DNA of 64,000 nt from Gemmataceae bacterium (GTDB lineage Bacteria; Planctomycetota; Planctomycetia; Gemmatales; Gemmataceae): assembly GCA_022616435.1 (NCBI GenBank), contig JAKEET010000012.1, positions 1 through 64,000 of the forward strand, read 5' to 3'. The notes beneath the pieces were generated by a model. The model did no database searches. It worked only from the letters and a program-made list of their open reading frames with translations, and had not been told where the DNA came from. Below, piece by piece: positions 37,498 to 46,801 of the stretch. A program made the translations under genes and the position numbers. The stretch's first letter is position 1, and each line of letters opens with the position of its first letter.

Positions 37498-38115
37498 GTG
37501 TCCAACCCCCCCTTCATCTCCCTCGACGGCCTCGACGGCGCCGGCAAATCGACGCAATGCCGGCTGCTGGCGGATTGGCTGCGCACGCGCGGGCTCGACG
37601 TCGTCCAGTGCGCCGACCCCGGCGGCACCGAGATCGGCGACGTCCTTCGCACCTTGCTGCTCGAACATCGCGGCCACATGACGTTGCCGTGCGAGGCCCT
37701 GCTGTTCATGGCCAGCCGGGCGCAGCTCGTCGCGGAGGTGATCCGGCCGGCGCTCGCGGCCGGCACGGCGGTGGTGTGCGATCGGTTCCTGCTGGCCAAC
37801 GTCGTCTACCAGGGCCACGCCGGCGGACTCGATCCGCAGAAGCTGTGGGACCTGGGCCTGCTCGCGACCGGCGGCCTGGAGCCGGACTTGATCTTCGTGC
37901 TCGATTTGCCCATCGACGTCGCCCAGTCGCGGCGCAAGGCCCAGGCGGATCGGATGGAGCGGCGGGATGGCGCGTTCTTCTCGAAAGTGCGCGACGGCTT
38001 CGTCGCCGAGGCGCGGCGCCGGCCCGAGCGCATCCGCGTGGTGGATGCCGCGCAGCCCGTCGATAGAATTCAGGAAACGATGCGTGCCGTGATCGCGTCG
38101 TGGCTGGATCGTTAA
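37498..38115 (+). CDS. tmk: Thymidylate kinase
   Basis: A 205-residue dTMP kinase: P-loop ISLDGLDGAGKSTQC, the substrate loop DPGGTEIGDVLR, DRFLLANVVYQGHAGG (normally DRY/FxxSxxAYQG), and a lid with RRKAQADRMERRD. GTG 37498 is used since the earlier TTG at 37399 would place the dispersed repeat inside the protein. In front of holB, the usual bacterial pairing. It makes dTDP for DNA synthesis. Confidence 0.92.
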   Translation: MSNPPFISLDGLDGAGKSTQCRLLADWLRTRGLDVVQCADPGGTEIGDVLRTLLLEHRGHMTLPCEALLFMASRAQLVAEVIRPALAAGTAVVCDRFLLANVVYQGHAGGLDPQKLWDLGLLATGGLEPDLIFVLDLPIDVAQSRRKAQADRMERRDGAFFSKVRDGFVAEARRRPERIRVVDAAQPVDRIQETMRAVIASWLDR

Positions 38116-38137
38116 CCCGCGGCCGACGGCCTTCGTC

Positions 38138-39193
38138 ATGTCCTGGTCCCACATCCACGGTCACGAGCGCTGGGTCGAGTGGTTCCGCCAGGTGGTGAGC
38201 CGCGGCCGGCTGGCGCACGCCTATCTGTTCGTTGGCCCGGCCGGGGTCGGCAAGCACCGGTTCGCTCTGGAATTGGCCAAGGCCCTTCTGTGCGAGCGCA
38301 ACGATCCCGGCCAGCTCGACGCCTGCGGCCAGTGCGAGTCATGCGTGCTCGTGCAAGCGGGGACTCACCCGGACTTCTTTCGCATCGGCAAGCCGTGGAT
38401 CGATCCGACCGACAACGAAGAGAAGAACGTCCTGCCCATCGCCCTGATGCGCGAGCTGTGCGCCAGCTTCGGTCTGAAGTCGGCGCGTGGCCGCGGCAAG
38501 GTCGCGGTGCTCGACGACGCCGACGACCTCCACGACGAACCCGCCAACTGTTTCCTGAAGACGCTGGAAGAGCCGCCGCCGCGGTCGGTGCTGATCCTGA
38601 TCGGCACGAGCCTGGAGGGCCAGCTTCCCACGATCCGCTCGCGCTGCCAGGTCATTCGCTTCGCGCCGCTTCGCGAAGACAAGCTCGGCGCCATCCTGTC
38701 CCAGCACGAGCTCGCCGATCCCAGCCTGGCCGCGCGGCTGGTCAAGCTCGCCGCCGGCAGTCCGGGGCAGGCGCTCGACCTGGCCGACCCGCAACTGTGG
38801 GAGTTCCGCAACCGGCTCCTGCAGGGCTTCGGGCAGCCGAAGATCGACACCGTCGGCCTGGCGAAGAGCTTTATCGAGTTTGTCGAAGATGCGGGCAAGG
38901 AGGCCGTGGCCCAGCGGCGACGGGCGGCCCTGGTGCTGAAGCTGCTGATCCAGGGCTGGAGCGACGCGCTCTACGTGCAACTGGCAGGGCCGGCAGCGTC
39001 GGCGCCGGCGGCAGAAACCGCGCTCGTGCAACCGTTGGCGCAGCGAACACGACCGGACCAGATTCTGCGCGTGCTGCAACGTTGCGTGGAGACGGAGGCG
39101 CACCTGGACCGATACGTTCAAGTGGGGCTGGTCGTCGAAGCGCTCGTGGATGCGCTGGGGCAGATTGTGGAGTCGCCGGCCGGCACGTCCTGA
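38138..39193 (+). CDS. holB: DNA polymerase III delta' subunit
   Basis: A 351-residue clamp-loader subunit: AAA fold with FVGPAGVGKHRFALE, the zinc-binding cysteines in CERNDPGQLDACGQCESC, and the SRC-type motif in TIRSRCQVIRFAP. The P-loop is modified (GVGKH), typical of delta', which need not hydrolyse ATP. It follows tmk by 22 bases, a common operon pairing. Confidence 0.9.
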   Translation: MSWSHIHGHERWVEWFRQVVSRGRLAHAYLFVGPAGVGKHRFALELAKALLCERNDPGQLDACGQCESCVLVQAGTHPDFFRIGKPWIDPTDNEEKNVLPIALMRELCASFGLKSARGRGKVAVLDDADDLHDEPANCFLKTLEEPPPRSVLILIGTSLEGQLPTIRSRCQVIRFAPLREDKLGAILSQHELADPSLAARLVKLAAGSPGQALDLADPQLWEFRNRLLQGFGQPKIDTVGLAKSFIEFVEDAGKEAVAQRRRAALVLKLLIQGWSDALYVQLAGPAASAPAAETALVQPLAQRTRPDQILRVLQRCVETEAHLDRYVQVGLVVEALVDALGQIVESPAGTS

Positions 39194-39222
39194 GTCTTCG
39201 ACACGCTCGTTCGGAGATCCAA

Positions 39223-39540
39223 TTGAAACGTGTCTGCTGGATATCGATGTTGATGGTCGCCGGGTGCAGCACGCATCCGGCGGGGGACTTCCTCGATTTT
39301 TTCCAGCCGGGCAAGCTGTACCCCGACGGCAAGACCGCCCCGTACGGCGGCGTGAGCCGCAATCAAGGCCCGCTCGCCGGACCGGGGGCGGGCGGTCCGC
39401 CGCAGATCAACGTCGGCCCGCCGCAACCGATCGGCGGGACCCAGCCGGTGATTCCGCCGCCGGTGCCGGTCGGCGTCGGCGCGGCGGGCGATCCGGCGCC
39501 GCCGATCCCGCCGCCCCTGCCGCCCCCTCCCGGGTTCTGA
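39223..39540 (+). CDS. Small proline-rich lipoprotein
   Basis: A 105-residue protein whose N-terminus (LKRVCWISMLMVAGCSTHPA) ends in a lipobox VAGC, so it should be lipid-anchored. The rest is rich in Pro and Gly. The start is TTG 39223 with GGAG 8 bases upstream, which I consider better than the internal ATG; this start codon is easy to miss. Function unknown. Confidence 0.65.
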   Translation: MKRVCWISMLMVAGCSTHPAGDFLDFFQPGKLYPDGKTAPYGGVSRNQGPLAGPGAGGPPQINVGPPQPIGGTQPVIPPPVPVGVGAAGDPAPPIPPPLPPPPGF

Positions 39541-39671
39541 AGGGCTGTCGCAAATACGTGAACGTTTCGGGTTCGGCGCGATCTTTCGAATGCCGCTCAG
39601 GCCGCTCGAATCGACTCAACAGACCGGGGAGTTACTGCTATACTGTGGTGGTGAATTCCGGAGCTGAGCCC

Positions 39672-39938
39672 ATGACGCTGAAGATCGACCTCCCGCCGGC
39701 AACGCTGGAAGAACTCAAGGCCGAAGCCGAGGCCCGGGGCAAGGACGTGGAGACGGTTGCCCGTGAAGCCATTGAATCGCGCCTCGCTCGCCGCAAGCGG
39801 ACCTTCGCGGAAGTGCTCAAGCCGATCCATGACGCGGTCGAAGCAAGCGGTATGACAGACGAGGAAGTGAACGCCCTGCTGGAACAGGAGTTGAAGGCGG
39901 TTCGGCATGAGCGGCGGTCGCCTCAATCTCAGCCATGA
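39672..39938 (+). CDS. Antitoxin of PIN toxin pair
   Basis: An 88-residue protein: LKIDLPPATLEELKAEAEAR, VETVAREAIESRLARRKRTF, then a helical acidic tail (MTDEEVNALLEQELKAVR). The start resembles ribbon-helix-helix-type or DUF-type antitoxins for PIN proteins. It overlaps the toxin start by 4 bases (ATGA), so the pair is coupled with antitoxin first. Confidence 0.75.
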   Translation: MTLKIDLPPATLEELKAEAEARGKDVETVAREAIESRLARRKRTFAEVLKPIHDAVEASGMTDEEVNALLEQELKAVRHERRSPQSQP

Positions 39939-40408
39939 TATCGGCGGTCTTCGATTCCATGGTCTTGCTTCAAGCCGCGACCAGCCGACGGGGACCCGCC
40001 GGCGGGTGTTTCACGTTCGTGGGCGAAGGTCACGTCAGATTGTTTATCAGCCCGGCGACGCTAGTTGAAGTCCGCGACGTGCTTCATCGTCCGAAGGTCC
40101 GGACGGCGTTTCGGCAGCTGACGGATGAAAGTGTGCAGGATTTCCTGGATCATCTGTTGGACGTGGGACACATGATCCAGGACGTGCCGGCCGTGTATCG
40201 TTTGCTCCAGGATCCTGACGACGAACAGTGTCTGAACCTCGCCATTGCGAATCAGCCTTGCTGTCTTGTCAGTTGGGACACGGATCTTCTGCCGCTGATG
40301 AATGATGACGAATTCCGTCAAGCGTATCCGGGCATCACCGTCCTTACTCCCGTCGCCTTTCTCAAGCACGTCCGCACGGAAGTCGCCAAAGAGCTTGGTT
40401 ATGAGTAG
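39935..40408 (+). CDS. PIN-domain ribonuclease toxin
   Basis: A 157-residue PIN protein of the type often labelled toxin component, PIN family. Acidic residues in SAVFDSMVLLQAA, ISPATLVEVRDVLHRPKV, DPDDEQCLNLAI and CLVSWDTDLLPL mark the metal site. It would cleave RNA when freed from the antitoxin encoded just upstream. Confidence 0.82.
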   Translation: MISAVFDSMVLLQAATSRRGPAGGCFTFVGEGHVRLFISPATLVEVRDVLHRPKVRTAFRQLTDESVQDFLDHLLDVGHMIQDVPAVYRLLQDPDDEQCLNLAIANQPCCLVSWDTDLLPLMNDDEFRQAYPGITVLTPVAFLKHVRTEVAKELGYE

Positions 40409-40426
40409 GCATTGACGAAAGAGCGC

Positions 40427-40870
40427 CTAATCCGGAATCTCGGCCTCGGCCAGCTTCGCCAGAAGGACGAGCGACTCCTGCCAGCCGAGATAGCAGGCCT
40501 CGGCGGGAATCACGTCGGGCACCCCTTCTTGCACGACGGTCAACTCGGTCCCGCACGACACCTTCGTCAAGGTCACCGTCGTCACCATCTCGCCCGGCAG
40601 ATTCGGATCGTCGAACTTGTCCGTGTAGCGAAGGCGTTCGTTGGGCGCCAGCTCGCGATAGGTTCCGCCGAAGCAGTGGGTCTTACCGGTGCTGAAATTC
40701 GTGAACGACATCTTGTACGTGCCGCCAACTCGGGCGTCCAGTTGCTGAACCTTGCCCGTGAATCCGTTCGGCGGCAGCCACTTGACCAGCGCGTCCGGAT
40801 CGAGGAATGCCCGATAGATCCGCTCGGGCGTCGCACGGAGCACACGGTGCAGGCGGATGGTGCTTGGCAT
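40427..40870 (-). CDS. SRPBCC (AHSA1-like) domain protein
   Basis: A 147-residue protein: RVLRATPERIYRAFLDPDAL, VKWLPPNGFTGKVQQLDARV and the C-terminal helix ACYLGWQESLVLLAKLAEAE are typical of the START-like AHSA1 group, hydrophobic-pocket proteins of varied use. ATG 40870 follows AGGAG with 7-base spacing. It converges with the PIN toxin 18 bases away. The 179 bases upstream (40871-41049) hold only a short GCGCCGGCGC palindrome. Confidence 0.82.
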   Translation of the reverse strand: MPSTIRLHRVLRATPERIYRAFLDPDALVKWLPPNGFTGKVQQLDARVGGTYKMSFTNFSTGKTHCFGGTYRELAPNERLRYTDKFDDPNLPGEMVTTVTLTKVSCGTELTVVQEGVPDVIPAEACYLGWQESLVLLAKLAEAEIPD

Positions 40871-41049
40871 GATGATTCTCCTTTCGACGGTAATGGGTTC
40901 GATGGCGCCTGGGAGGAACGTGTACCGCCCCTGTGCCTGATCACGTCGCCGGCGCAGCGCCGGCGCTGCGCTGGCGCTATGGCCTGGCTTCACCCATATG
41001 TCGAACGACTGCGCCGGCAATCGACAGTCCTGACACTTTTTTCCGGCGG

Positions 41050-43218
41050 TCATCCTTCCTCGTGAACCATCCGCACGCCGATTTCCTGCAGGCGCTCGCG
41101 CAGCCGCGGCGCGTCCTGCTCGGCGACCGCGAACGCGGTCGGCCCGATCCGTGACTGGATCAGCGCCGCGGTCGCGGGCCATTGCAAGAGGCCGTCGGCA
41201 ATCGCGGCGGTCGCCACATGCAGCACCAGTTGCCGGCGCAGCTCGACCGGCGGCGCCTCGCCGCTGCTGAACAACAGCCGGGCCGCGGGGGCCAGCGGCA
41301 AGCCGGTCCGCTGCTCGAACCACTCCGCCAGGGCCGCCAGCGTCAGCCCCTGTGTCCGCCCGGCGGCGAGCGAGGCCGGCGTCAACCGATAGACGCGTCG
41401 GCCGGGCAGGCCGGCCCCATCGACCAGCTCGGCGAACCGTTGCACCTGCGATTCCACCAGCAAGTCCGATCGCGCCAGGTCGATGCTCACGGTCACGCCG
41501 TCGGCTTCCACGCTGGCGCACGGCTCCGGCGGCAAGCAGTAATCGCGCGCCCCGGTCAGGCGGAAGTGCTTGAAGTCGATGTGCTTCTCGCTGGTCACCG
41601 CCGCCAGCCGTTCGGTGAGCCGCACGCCGGGCAGGCCGCGGGCCAGGGCCTCGTTCAGCTCCGCGGCCGAGGGGAACTCCAGGAGCACGGCGGCCGGGTA
41701 GACGCTGATGCGTTCGCGCTTGTTGGACCAGGTCTTGAACGCTTCGAGGACCGGCGCGGGCGTCGCCTTCATGCTGTGCCGTTCGAGCGTCTGCACGATG
41801 CTGGACTGGGTCTCGCCCAGCTCCAGCGCCCGGTAGACGCTGTGCGGCTCCAGTTGCAGGGTGCAGGCGGCGCCCAGCGTCTTCCAGGTGGCGAAGCGCG
41901 TCAGCCGGACGATCAGCTCCGGCGACAAGCCCTGGCGATAGGCGAGGATTTCGAGGTTGGGCTGCACGAGCAGCGTCTGCGGAAAGACGGCCGCGCGCGG
42001 CGGCGCGTCGGCGAACCCAAGGGCCCAGCGCCCCAGGGCGGAGAGCCGGACCGCCCAGGCGCCGCTGGCATCCGGGCATGCTTGCAGCAAGCGCAACGGG
42101 TAGGCCACGCCCAGCAAGAACCGCGCGATGCCCGTGACCTCGGCGGGCGGAGGCTTGTCGGTGGTCTTGCGGCGTCGCGACGCCGGCTCGGGGGCAGGAG
42201 TCCGCGCTTGCCAGAACGGATGATGCTCCTGCAACCAGGTTTCGAGCGCCCGGGGCTGGATCCAGTGTCCCTCCGGCAGTTGCGCCAGCGCGAGCAAGGC
42301 GAGCAAGTTCGCGGCCGGATGAGGATTCCCCGGACCCGCCGCCGGTTGCCAGCCGCCGGCCGGATTCCAGCCGGCCAGGCGCGGGAGGGCGGCCAGCAGC
42401 TCGGCCGCGAGTGCGACGCCGTCGCCGCTCCAGGCGAGTGAAAACGCGCCGGCGCACAGGTCGCCGTCGCGTTCTTCAATCACGCCGGTAGCGATGGCCA
42501 GGGCGGCGGCGAACAGGCCGGGATCGGGCAGTTCCGAAAGGGCGTCGGCGGGGGGCGTGCCGAGCAGGCCGTCGCCGCGGAGGCGGTCGAGATCGCGTTT
42601 GAAGAAATCGCGCTGCTGGGTGCGGCGCATCGGCGTCGCCGCCAGCTGCTGCCACAGGGCCGCCAGGCGCAACGGCCAATCCAGGCCGTCCGCTTCGCGC
42701 GCCGGTCCCTTCAGCGACACCGATTCGACAGCGATCGCCGGCAACTTCTCGTGAAGGGCCCGCTGCGTCACCGCCGGCGGCGCTTCCACCTGCGGCGCCG
42801 GCGAATGGCCGAGCCAGACTTCGAAATGCTTGAGACGTGTCTTGTGCGGCGCGATGGGCTCCGGCACGATGGGGAACAGCAGGCCGGCTTCGAGCAGGTC
42901 TTGCACGGGCGTCAGCCCGTCGCCGTGTCCCAGCGCCGTCAACATCTCGACCAGGCTGCCGACCGCCCAGCGCGGCTGCCGGCTGTGGCCGATCAGCGCG
43001 AGCACCTGGCGGGCGGCGGGTTCCAGTTCCTTCAGCCGGCGATCGAGGGCGGTGGGGTTGGCGAGGGTTTCCAGGCAGCGGTCGAGCAGCTCGTCCACCG
43101 GCCACTGGCCGCGCGGCTTGCACAGCCTGGCCGCGACCCGGCGGAGCAGGGCTTCGTCGTAGGACCGCAGCGTTCGGGCAACGGGTTCGAGCCAGGCGTC
43201 GGGGGAGTGCAAAGCCAT
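41050..43218 (-). CDS. Helicase-associated (Helicase_C_3/XPB N-terminal-like) protein
   Basis: A 722-residue protein that resembles the helicase-associated domain proteins found next to XPB-type helicases. The most helpful part is the region near VFPQTLLVQPNLEILAYRQG and the later winged-helix-like VTSEKHIDFKHFRLTGARDY; the C-terminus ATAALIQSRIGPTAFAVAEQ matches the XPB/Ssl2 N-terminal-type domain. No helicase motor is visible. It is in the same operon direction as the small protein and the XPB helicase upstream, so it is probably the helicase partner in DNA repair. Confidence 0.75.
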   Translation of the reverse strand: MALHSPDAWLEPVARTLRSYDEALLRRVAARLCKPRGQWPVDELLDRCLETLANPTALDRRLKELEPAARQVLALIGHSRQPRWAVGSLVEMLTALGHGDGLTPVQDLLEAGLLFPIVPEPIAPHKTRLKHFEVWLGHSPAPQVEAPPAVTQRALHEKLPAIAVESVSLKGPAREADGLDWPLRLAALWQQLAATPMRRTQQRDFFKRDLDRLRGDGLLGTPPADALSELPDPGLFAAALAIATGVIEERDGDLCAGAFSLAWSGDGVALAAELLAALPRLAGWNPAGGWQPAAGPGNPHPAANLLALLALAQLPEGHWIQPRALETWLQEHHPFWQARTPAPEPASRRRKTTDKPPPAEVTGIARFLLGVAYPLRLLQACPDASGAWAVRLSALGRWALGFADAPPRAAVFPQTLLVQPNLEILAYRQGLSPELIVRLTRFATWKTLGAACTLQLEPHSVYRALELGETQSSIVQTLERHSMKATPAPVLEAFKTWSNKRERISVYPAAVLLEFPSAAELNEALARGLPGVRLTERLAAVTSEKHIDFKHFRLTGARDYCLPPEPCASVEADGVTVSIDLARSDLLVESQVQRFAELVDGAGLPGRRVYRLTPASLAAGRTQGLTLAALAEWFEQRTGLPLAPAARLLFSSGEAPPVELRRQLVLHVATAAIADGLLQWPATAALIQSRIGPTAFAVAEQDAPRLRERLQEIGVRMVHEEG

Positions 43219-43248
43219 GCCTTCATCGGAAAGCCGAGGTCACTTCTT

Positions 43249-43467
43249 CTACAGCGCCACCTGCGGCGTGTGGCCCATCTTCTGCAGTTCCTGGACGACG
43301 GCGTCGACGCGCCCCGGCCGGACCAGCAGCACCCGGTCCGACAGCCGGCCGGCCAGGTCCGCCGCCAGCTTGCGATGGGCGAGCAGCTCTTCGGCCAGGA
43401 GCGCGTCCTCGGTGTGGATCAAGCACACCCGGCGATGGATCTTCACAGGAATTCGGGTCTGGTCCAT
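43249..43467 (-). CDS. Small protein between helicase genes
   Basis: A 72-residue protein (KIHRRVCLIHTEDALLAEEL, then LAADLAGRLSDRVLLVRPGR). I do not recognise it. It looks coding, lies 30 bases upstream of the helicase-associated gene on the same strand, and starts downstream of a dispersed inverted repeat. I chose ATG 43467 because the longer frame reads through that repeat. Confidence 0.55.
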   Translation of the reverse strand: MDQTRIPVKIHRRVCLIHTEDALLAEELLAHRKLAADLAGRLSDRVLLVRPGRVDAVVQELQKMGHTPQVAL

Positions 43468-43510
43468 CTGGATGATCGCCCACGAAAACGATGCCGAGCA
43501 TGCCCCGATC

Positions 43511-43640
43511 ATATGGCCGGCGAGCTTGCTCGCCGTGGACTTGTCCCATGCGATAACGGCATCCACCAATCCCCCCCCGACTGATGGACTCATGTCTCAG
43601 CGTTCCGCCGTCCACGGCGAGCAAGCTCGCCGGCTAAATA
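43511..43640. repeat. Paired inverted repeat, GGCCGGCGAGCTTGCTCGCC family
   Basis: Arms 43511-43538 and 43612-43640. Same family as 16618-16719 and the single arm at 4663. It separates the XPB helicase from the small downstream gene and may reduce read-through. Confidence 0.85.
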
Positions 43641-43652
43641 ATCGCTGGAGAC

Positions 43653-45350
43653 TCACCCCGTCATCCGCCGCGCCAGCATCTCGCCGGCGTCCACGATGCT
43701 GTAGCTGTAACCCTGCTCCGTCAAGAACAGCTGGCGATGATGCGCGAAGTCCAGCTCGCGCGTGTCGCGGGTCACCAGCGTGTAAAAGTGCGCCAGTTCG
43801 CCGTTGGCCTTCGGCCGCAGGATCCGCCCGAGCCGCTGGGCTTCCTCCTGCCGCGAGCCGAAGGTGCCGGACACCTGGATGAGCACGTTGGCGTCGGGCA
43901 GGTCGATGGCGAAGTTGCCGACCTTCGACAAGATGAGCTGCCGGACCTCGCCCTTGCGGAACCTGTCGTACAGGTCTTCGCGCTCGACGTTCGGTGTCTG
44001 TCCGGTGATCAGCGGGATGTTGAAACGCTTCTTCAGGAGCCGCAGTTGCTTCAGGTACTGGCCGATGATCAGGATCTGCTTGCCGGCGTACTGTTCGAGC
44101 AGCCGGGCGACGACGTCTTCCTTGCCCGGGTTCTCGCTGGCCAGCCGGTACTTGAGCCGCCACTCGGCGACGGCGTAGTCCATGCGCAGCTCGGGCGGAA
44201 GGGCGACGCGGACTTCGCTGCACGTCGCCTCCGCGATCCAGCCGCGCGATTCCAGCTCGCGCCACGGCACGTCGTACTTCTTGGGGCCGATGAGGCTGAA
44301 CACGTCCTCTTCGCGGCCGTCCTCGCGGATCAGGGTGGCGGTCAGGCCGAGCCGCCGCCGCGCTTGAATCTGGGCGGTGACCCGGAACACCGGCGCCGGG
44401 AGCAGGTGGACCTCGTCGTAAATGATCAGGCCCCAGTCGCGCTGGTCGAAGATCTTGAAATGGGGGAACTCGTCCTTCTTGTCGGGCCGGTGCGTGAGGA
44501 TCTGGTAGGTGGCCACGGTGACCGGGGCGATCGTCTTGGTCTCGCCGGAGTATTCGGCGACGTCGGTCTCGGCGAGATCGGTCTTGTCCATGATCTCGCG
44601 GATCCATTGCTTGACGGCCGTGATGCTGGTGGTCAGGATCAGCGTGGACTTCTGCATGAGGGCCATGGCGGCCAGGCCGACGATGGTCTTGCCGGCGCCG
44701 CAGGGCAGCACGATGACGCCGCTGCCGCCGCGGGCGTCGCCGCCGGCGTAGAAGATGTCGGCGGCGTCGCGCTGATAATCGCGGACCCGGAACGGCAGGC
44801 CGCTGCGGGCCAGCTCGCGAAGAAGGATCGGCAGCGTCGCCCCGGCGGTGTACCCGGCCAGGTCCTCGGCCGGATAGCCGACCGCGATCAAGGCCTGCTT
44901 GAGCACGCCGCGAAAGGCGGGCTCGACGAGGAAGCGATCGGGGCCGAGGCGTTCGCCGAGGTAGTCGCGCACCTTGGGCTGGCGGGCGAGCTCCGCGAGC
45001 AACGGCGGGTCGGGACAGCGCAACTCGAGCTTGTCTTCGTGCTTGAGCAGCTGAACGCGTCCGTAACGGCTGACGGTCTCGGCCAGGTCGGCGCCGAGGT
45101 TGGCGGGGAGCGGGAACTTGCTGTAGCGGCCCAGGACGTCGATCATCGCCGCCGCGTTCATGCCGGCGGCGGCGGCGTTCCACAGCGACAGGTTGGTGAG
45201 GCGGTAGGTGTGGATGTGCTCGGGGCTTTTCTGCAGTTCGGCGAACGGGGCCAGGGCGTCGCGCGCCTCGGCATAGCGGGGATTGTCCACTTCCACCAGG
45301 ACCGTGCGGTCGCCCTGCACGATCAAGGGGTTGGCGGGATCGTAGTGCAT
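43653..45350 (-). CDS. XPB-type SF2 DNA helicase
   Basis: A 565-residue superfamily 2 helicase: N-terminal helicase-associated domain (1-180), motor 1 with IVLPCGAGKTIVG (about 215-227), Walker B IIYDEVHLLPAP, LGLTATLIREDG, and motor 2 with GRILRPKANGE. The N-terminal part includes HIHTYRLTNLSLWNAAAA, as in bacterial XPB relatives that unwind DNA with 3'-5' polarity. ATG 45350 is preceded by GGGGCAGAGA; ATG 45365 is in frame. It forms a likely repair unit with the two downstream genes. The 346 bases between it and the divergent gene at 45697 show no further feature. Confidence 0.9.
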   Translation of the reverse strand: MHYDPANPLIVQGDRTVLVEVDNPRYAEARDALAPFAELQKSPEHIHTYRLTNLSLWNAAAAGMNAAAMIDVLGRYSKFPLPANLGADLAETVSRYGRVQLLKHEDKLELRCPDPPLLAELARQPKVRDYLGERLGPDRFLVEPAFRGVLKQALIAVGYPAEDLAGYTAGATLPILLRELARSGLPFRVRDYQRDAADIFYAGGDARGGSGVIVLPCGAGKTIVGLAAMALMQKSTLILTTSITAVKQWIREIMDKTDLAETDVAEYSGETKTIAPVTVATYQILTHRPDKKDEFPHFKIFDQRDWGLIIYDEVHLLPAPVFRVTAQIQARRRLGLTATLIREDGREEDVFSLIGPKKYDVPWRELESRGWIAEATCSEVRVALPPELRMDYAVAEWRLKYRLASENPGKEDVVARLLEQYAGKQILIIGQYLKQLRLLKKRFNIPLITGQTPNVEREDLYDRFRKGEVRQLILSKVGNFAIDLPDANVLIQVSGTFGSRQEEAQRLGRILRPKANGELAHFYTLVTRDTRELDFAHHRQLFLTEQGYSYSIVDAGEMLARRMTG

Positions 45351-45696
45351 TCTCTGCCCCGTCATGGGGAACCGTTGTTCACCGCTGGGCGCCGCGCGCG
45401 GCTGCGGCGAAAATGGCAGTGTAGTGGGTTGGTGAAATGCGTTCAAGGCGAGAAGGCGTGATTGGAAGTGCAATCTCTCGCGTCATCAGCCAGACAGGCT
45501 TCCATCCCCACCATCCCCTCGTGCCGGTTTCGCGTGAATCTTCGACGCGCGCTTGGCGCGATCATTGTGGTCGTGCTGACGGCGCTCGCGGCGGCCGCGA
45601 TTCGTCGGTGGTAGACTTGCGGCGGCCCAGATGCCTGGTAGAATCGAACCGGCTGCGGCGGCGCAATGCAGGACTTCATGCGATGGGGGATATCTC

Positions 45697-46464
45697 ATGG
45701 CGCGTCTTCACCTCCTGGCGGCCGCTTTGATCGTCATCGCCGCTGAACCAGCCGCGGCGCAGACGCATCGGCCGGCGGTCCGAGCGAGCCTTCACGACCA
45801 GGACGGCGACGGCAAGGCCGACAAGATCAACGCCACGATGTGGCAAGGGCTGTTGCGGCGGGGAACGAACCGGGCGGACCGGGCGGTGGCCGAGTTCGAT
45901 CTGAGCGCATTGCGGGGCAGGCGCCTTGCGGAAGTGGTCCTGGAGTTCGAGCTCGCGGTGAACAACGCCGGCGGCGCTTCGGTTCGCGAGTTCGACGTGG
46001 TTGTGTACGCCGGCACGGGCAAGGTCGACCTGGACACGTTTACGGCCAAGGCCCAGCTCATCCGCAGGATCAGCTTCTCGATCCAGGCGAACCCCGCGAC
46101 GTATCGCCTCGATGCCGACCGCCAGGTGCAAGCCGTCCTGGATGGCAAGGCGAAGTTCGTGGGCATTCGCTTCGATCCGGTCGGCGACGCCAATTTCCCG
46201 AGCATCTTGACCGAGGTTGCGCTGATCGTGCAGACCGAAGCCGATGCCGCGGCCGCGCGTGAGATCGCCGCCCTCATCCAGCGCCTCGGCGCCGATGAGT
46301 TCAAGGAGCGTGAAGCGGCCGCGACGGAGCTGGTCAAGCGCGGCGCGCGGGCCCGCCCCCAGCTCGACAAGGCGCAGCGCGAGGCGCGGGACGCCGAGAT
46401 CCGGCAGCGGGTCAGGGCCATCCTGGACCGCATCAATCGGGAGCGGCGCCAATCGAAAGATTGA
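45697..46464 (+). CDS. Exported DNRLRE-like protein with HEAT-like tail
   Basis: A 255-residue protein with a signal peptide (LHLLAAALIVIAAEPAAAQ). The centre (ASLHDQDGDGKADKI, then DRAVAEFDLSALRGRRLAEV) resembles the DNRLRE cell-surface domain. Residues 195-255 form a helical HEAT-like unit (RLGADEFKEREAAATELVKR) typical of planctomycete exported proteins. ATG 45697 follows GGGGGA. Function unknown. Confidence 0.7.
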   Translation: MARLHLLAAALIVIAAEPAAAQTHRPAVRASLHDQDGDGKADKINATMWQGLLRRGTNRADRAVAEFDLSALRGRRLAEVVLEFELAVNNAGGASVREFDVVVYAGTGKVDLDTFTAKAQLIRRISFSIQANPATYRLDADRQVQAVLDGKAKFVGIRFDPVGDANFPSILTEVALIVQTEADAAAAREIAALIQRLGADEFKEREAAATELVKRGARARPQLDKAQREARDAEIRQRVRAILDRINRERRQSKD

Positions 46465-46601
46465 TGGCGCACGGCAGTCTGTTCGAGCGCCGCCTCGGGC
46501 CGCACATCGAATTGTCTCGCGCGGCGTCATTCGGCATTTTGAACACCGTTCGACCCGCTGTAATGAATGAGCCCAGTTCCTGCACGAGGCGACCCGCCAG
46601 C

Positions 46602-46791
46602 ATGAACACGCACGTCGTCAGCGCCCTGGCCTGGGAAAGGATGGTGTCCGCCGTGGAGAAAGTGCGCGACCGGTTGCGCCGGGCCACCCAGGCGCTGGAG
46701 CAGGTCCTTGATCGATGCATCCTGGGTGCAACGGCTGCCGGCCAAGCTGGGCGCGCGCCTGCAGGAGCTGCTGGATCATCCCGAAGGTTGA
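46602..46791 (+). pseudogene. Remnant of nucleotidyltransferase-family gene, internal deletion
   Basis: The start MNTHVVSALAWERMVSAVEK and RDRLRRATQALEQ resembles the N-terminus of a planctomycete nucleotidyltransferase-like protein that normally continues into a GGNA-type motif. Instead the sequence jumps after QALEQ, in another frame, to LIDASWVQRLPAKLGARLQE and LLDHPEG stop, which resembles the C-terminus of the same family. The central catalytic part appears deleted. Recognition is from memory of the family and is not certain. Confidence 0.55.
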
Positions 46792-46801
46792 TGACAACGC
46801 C

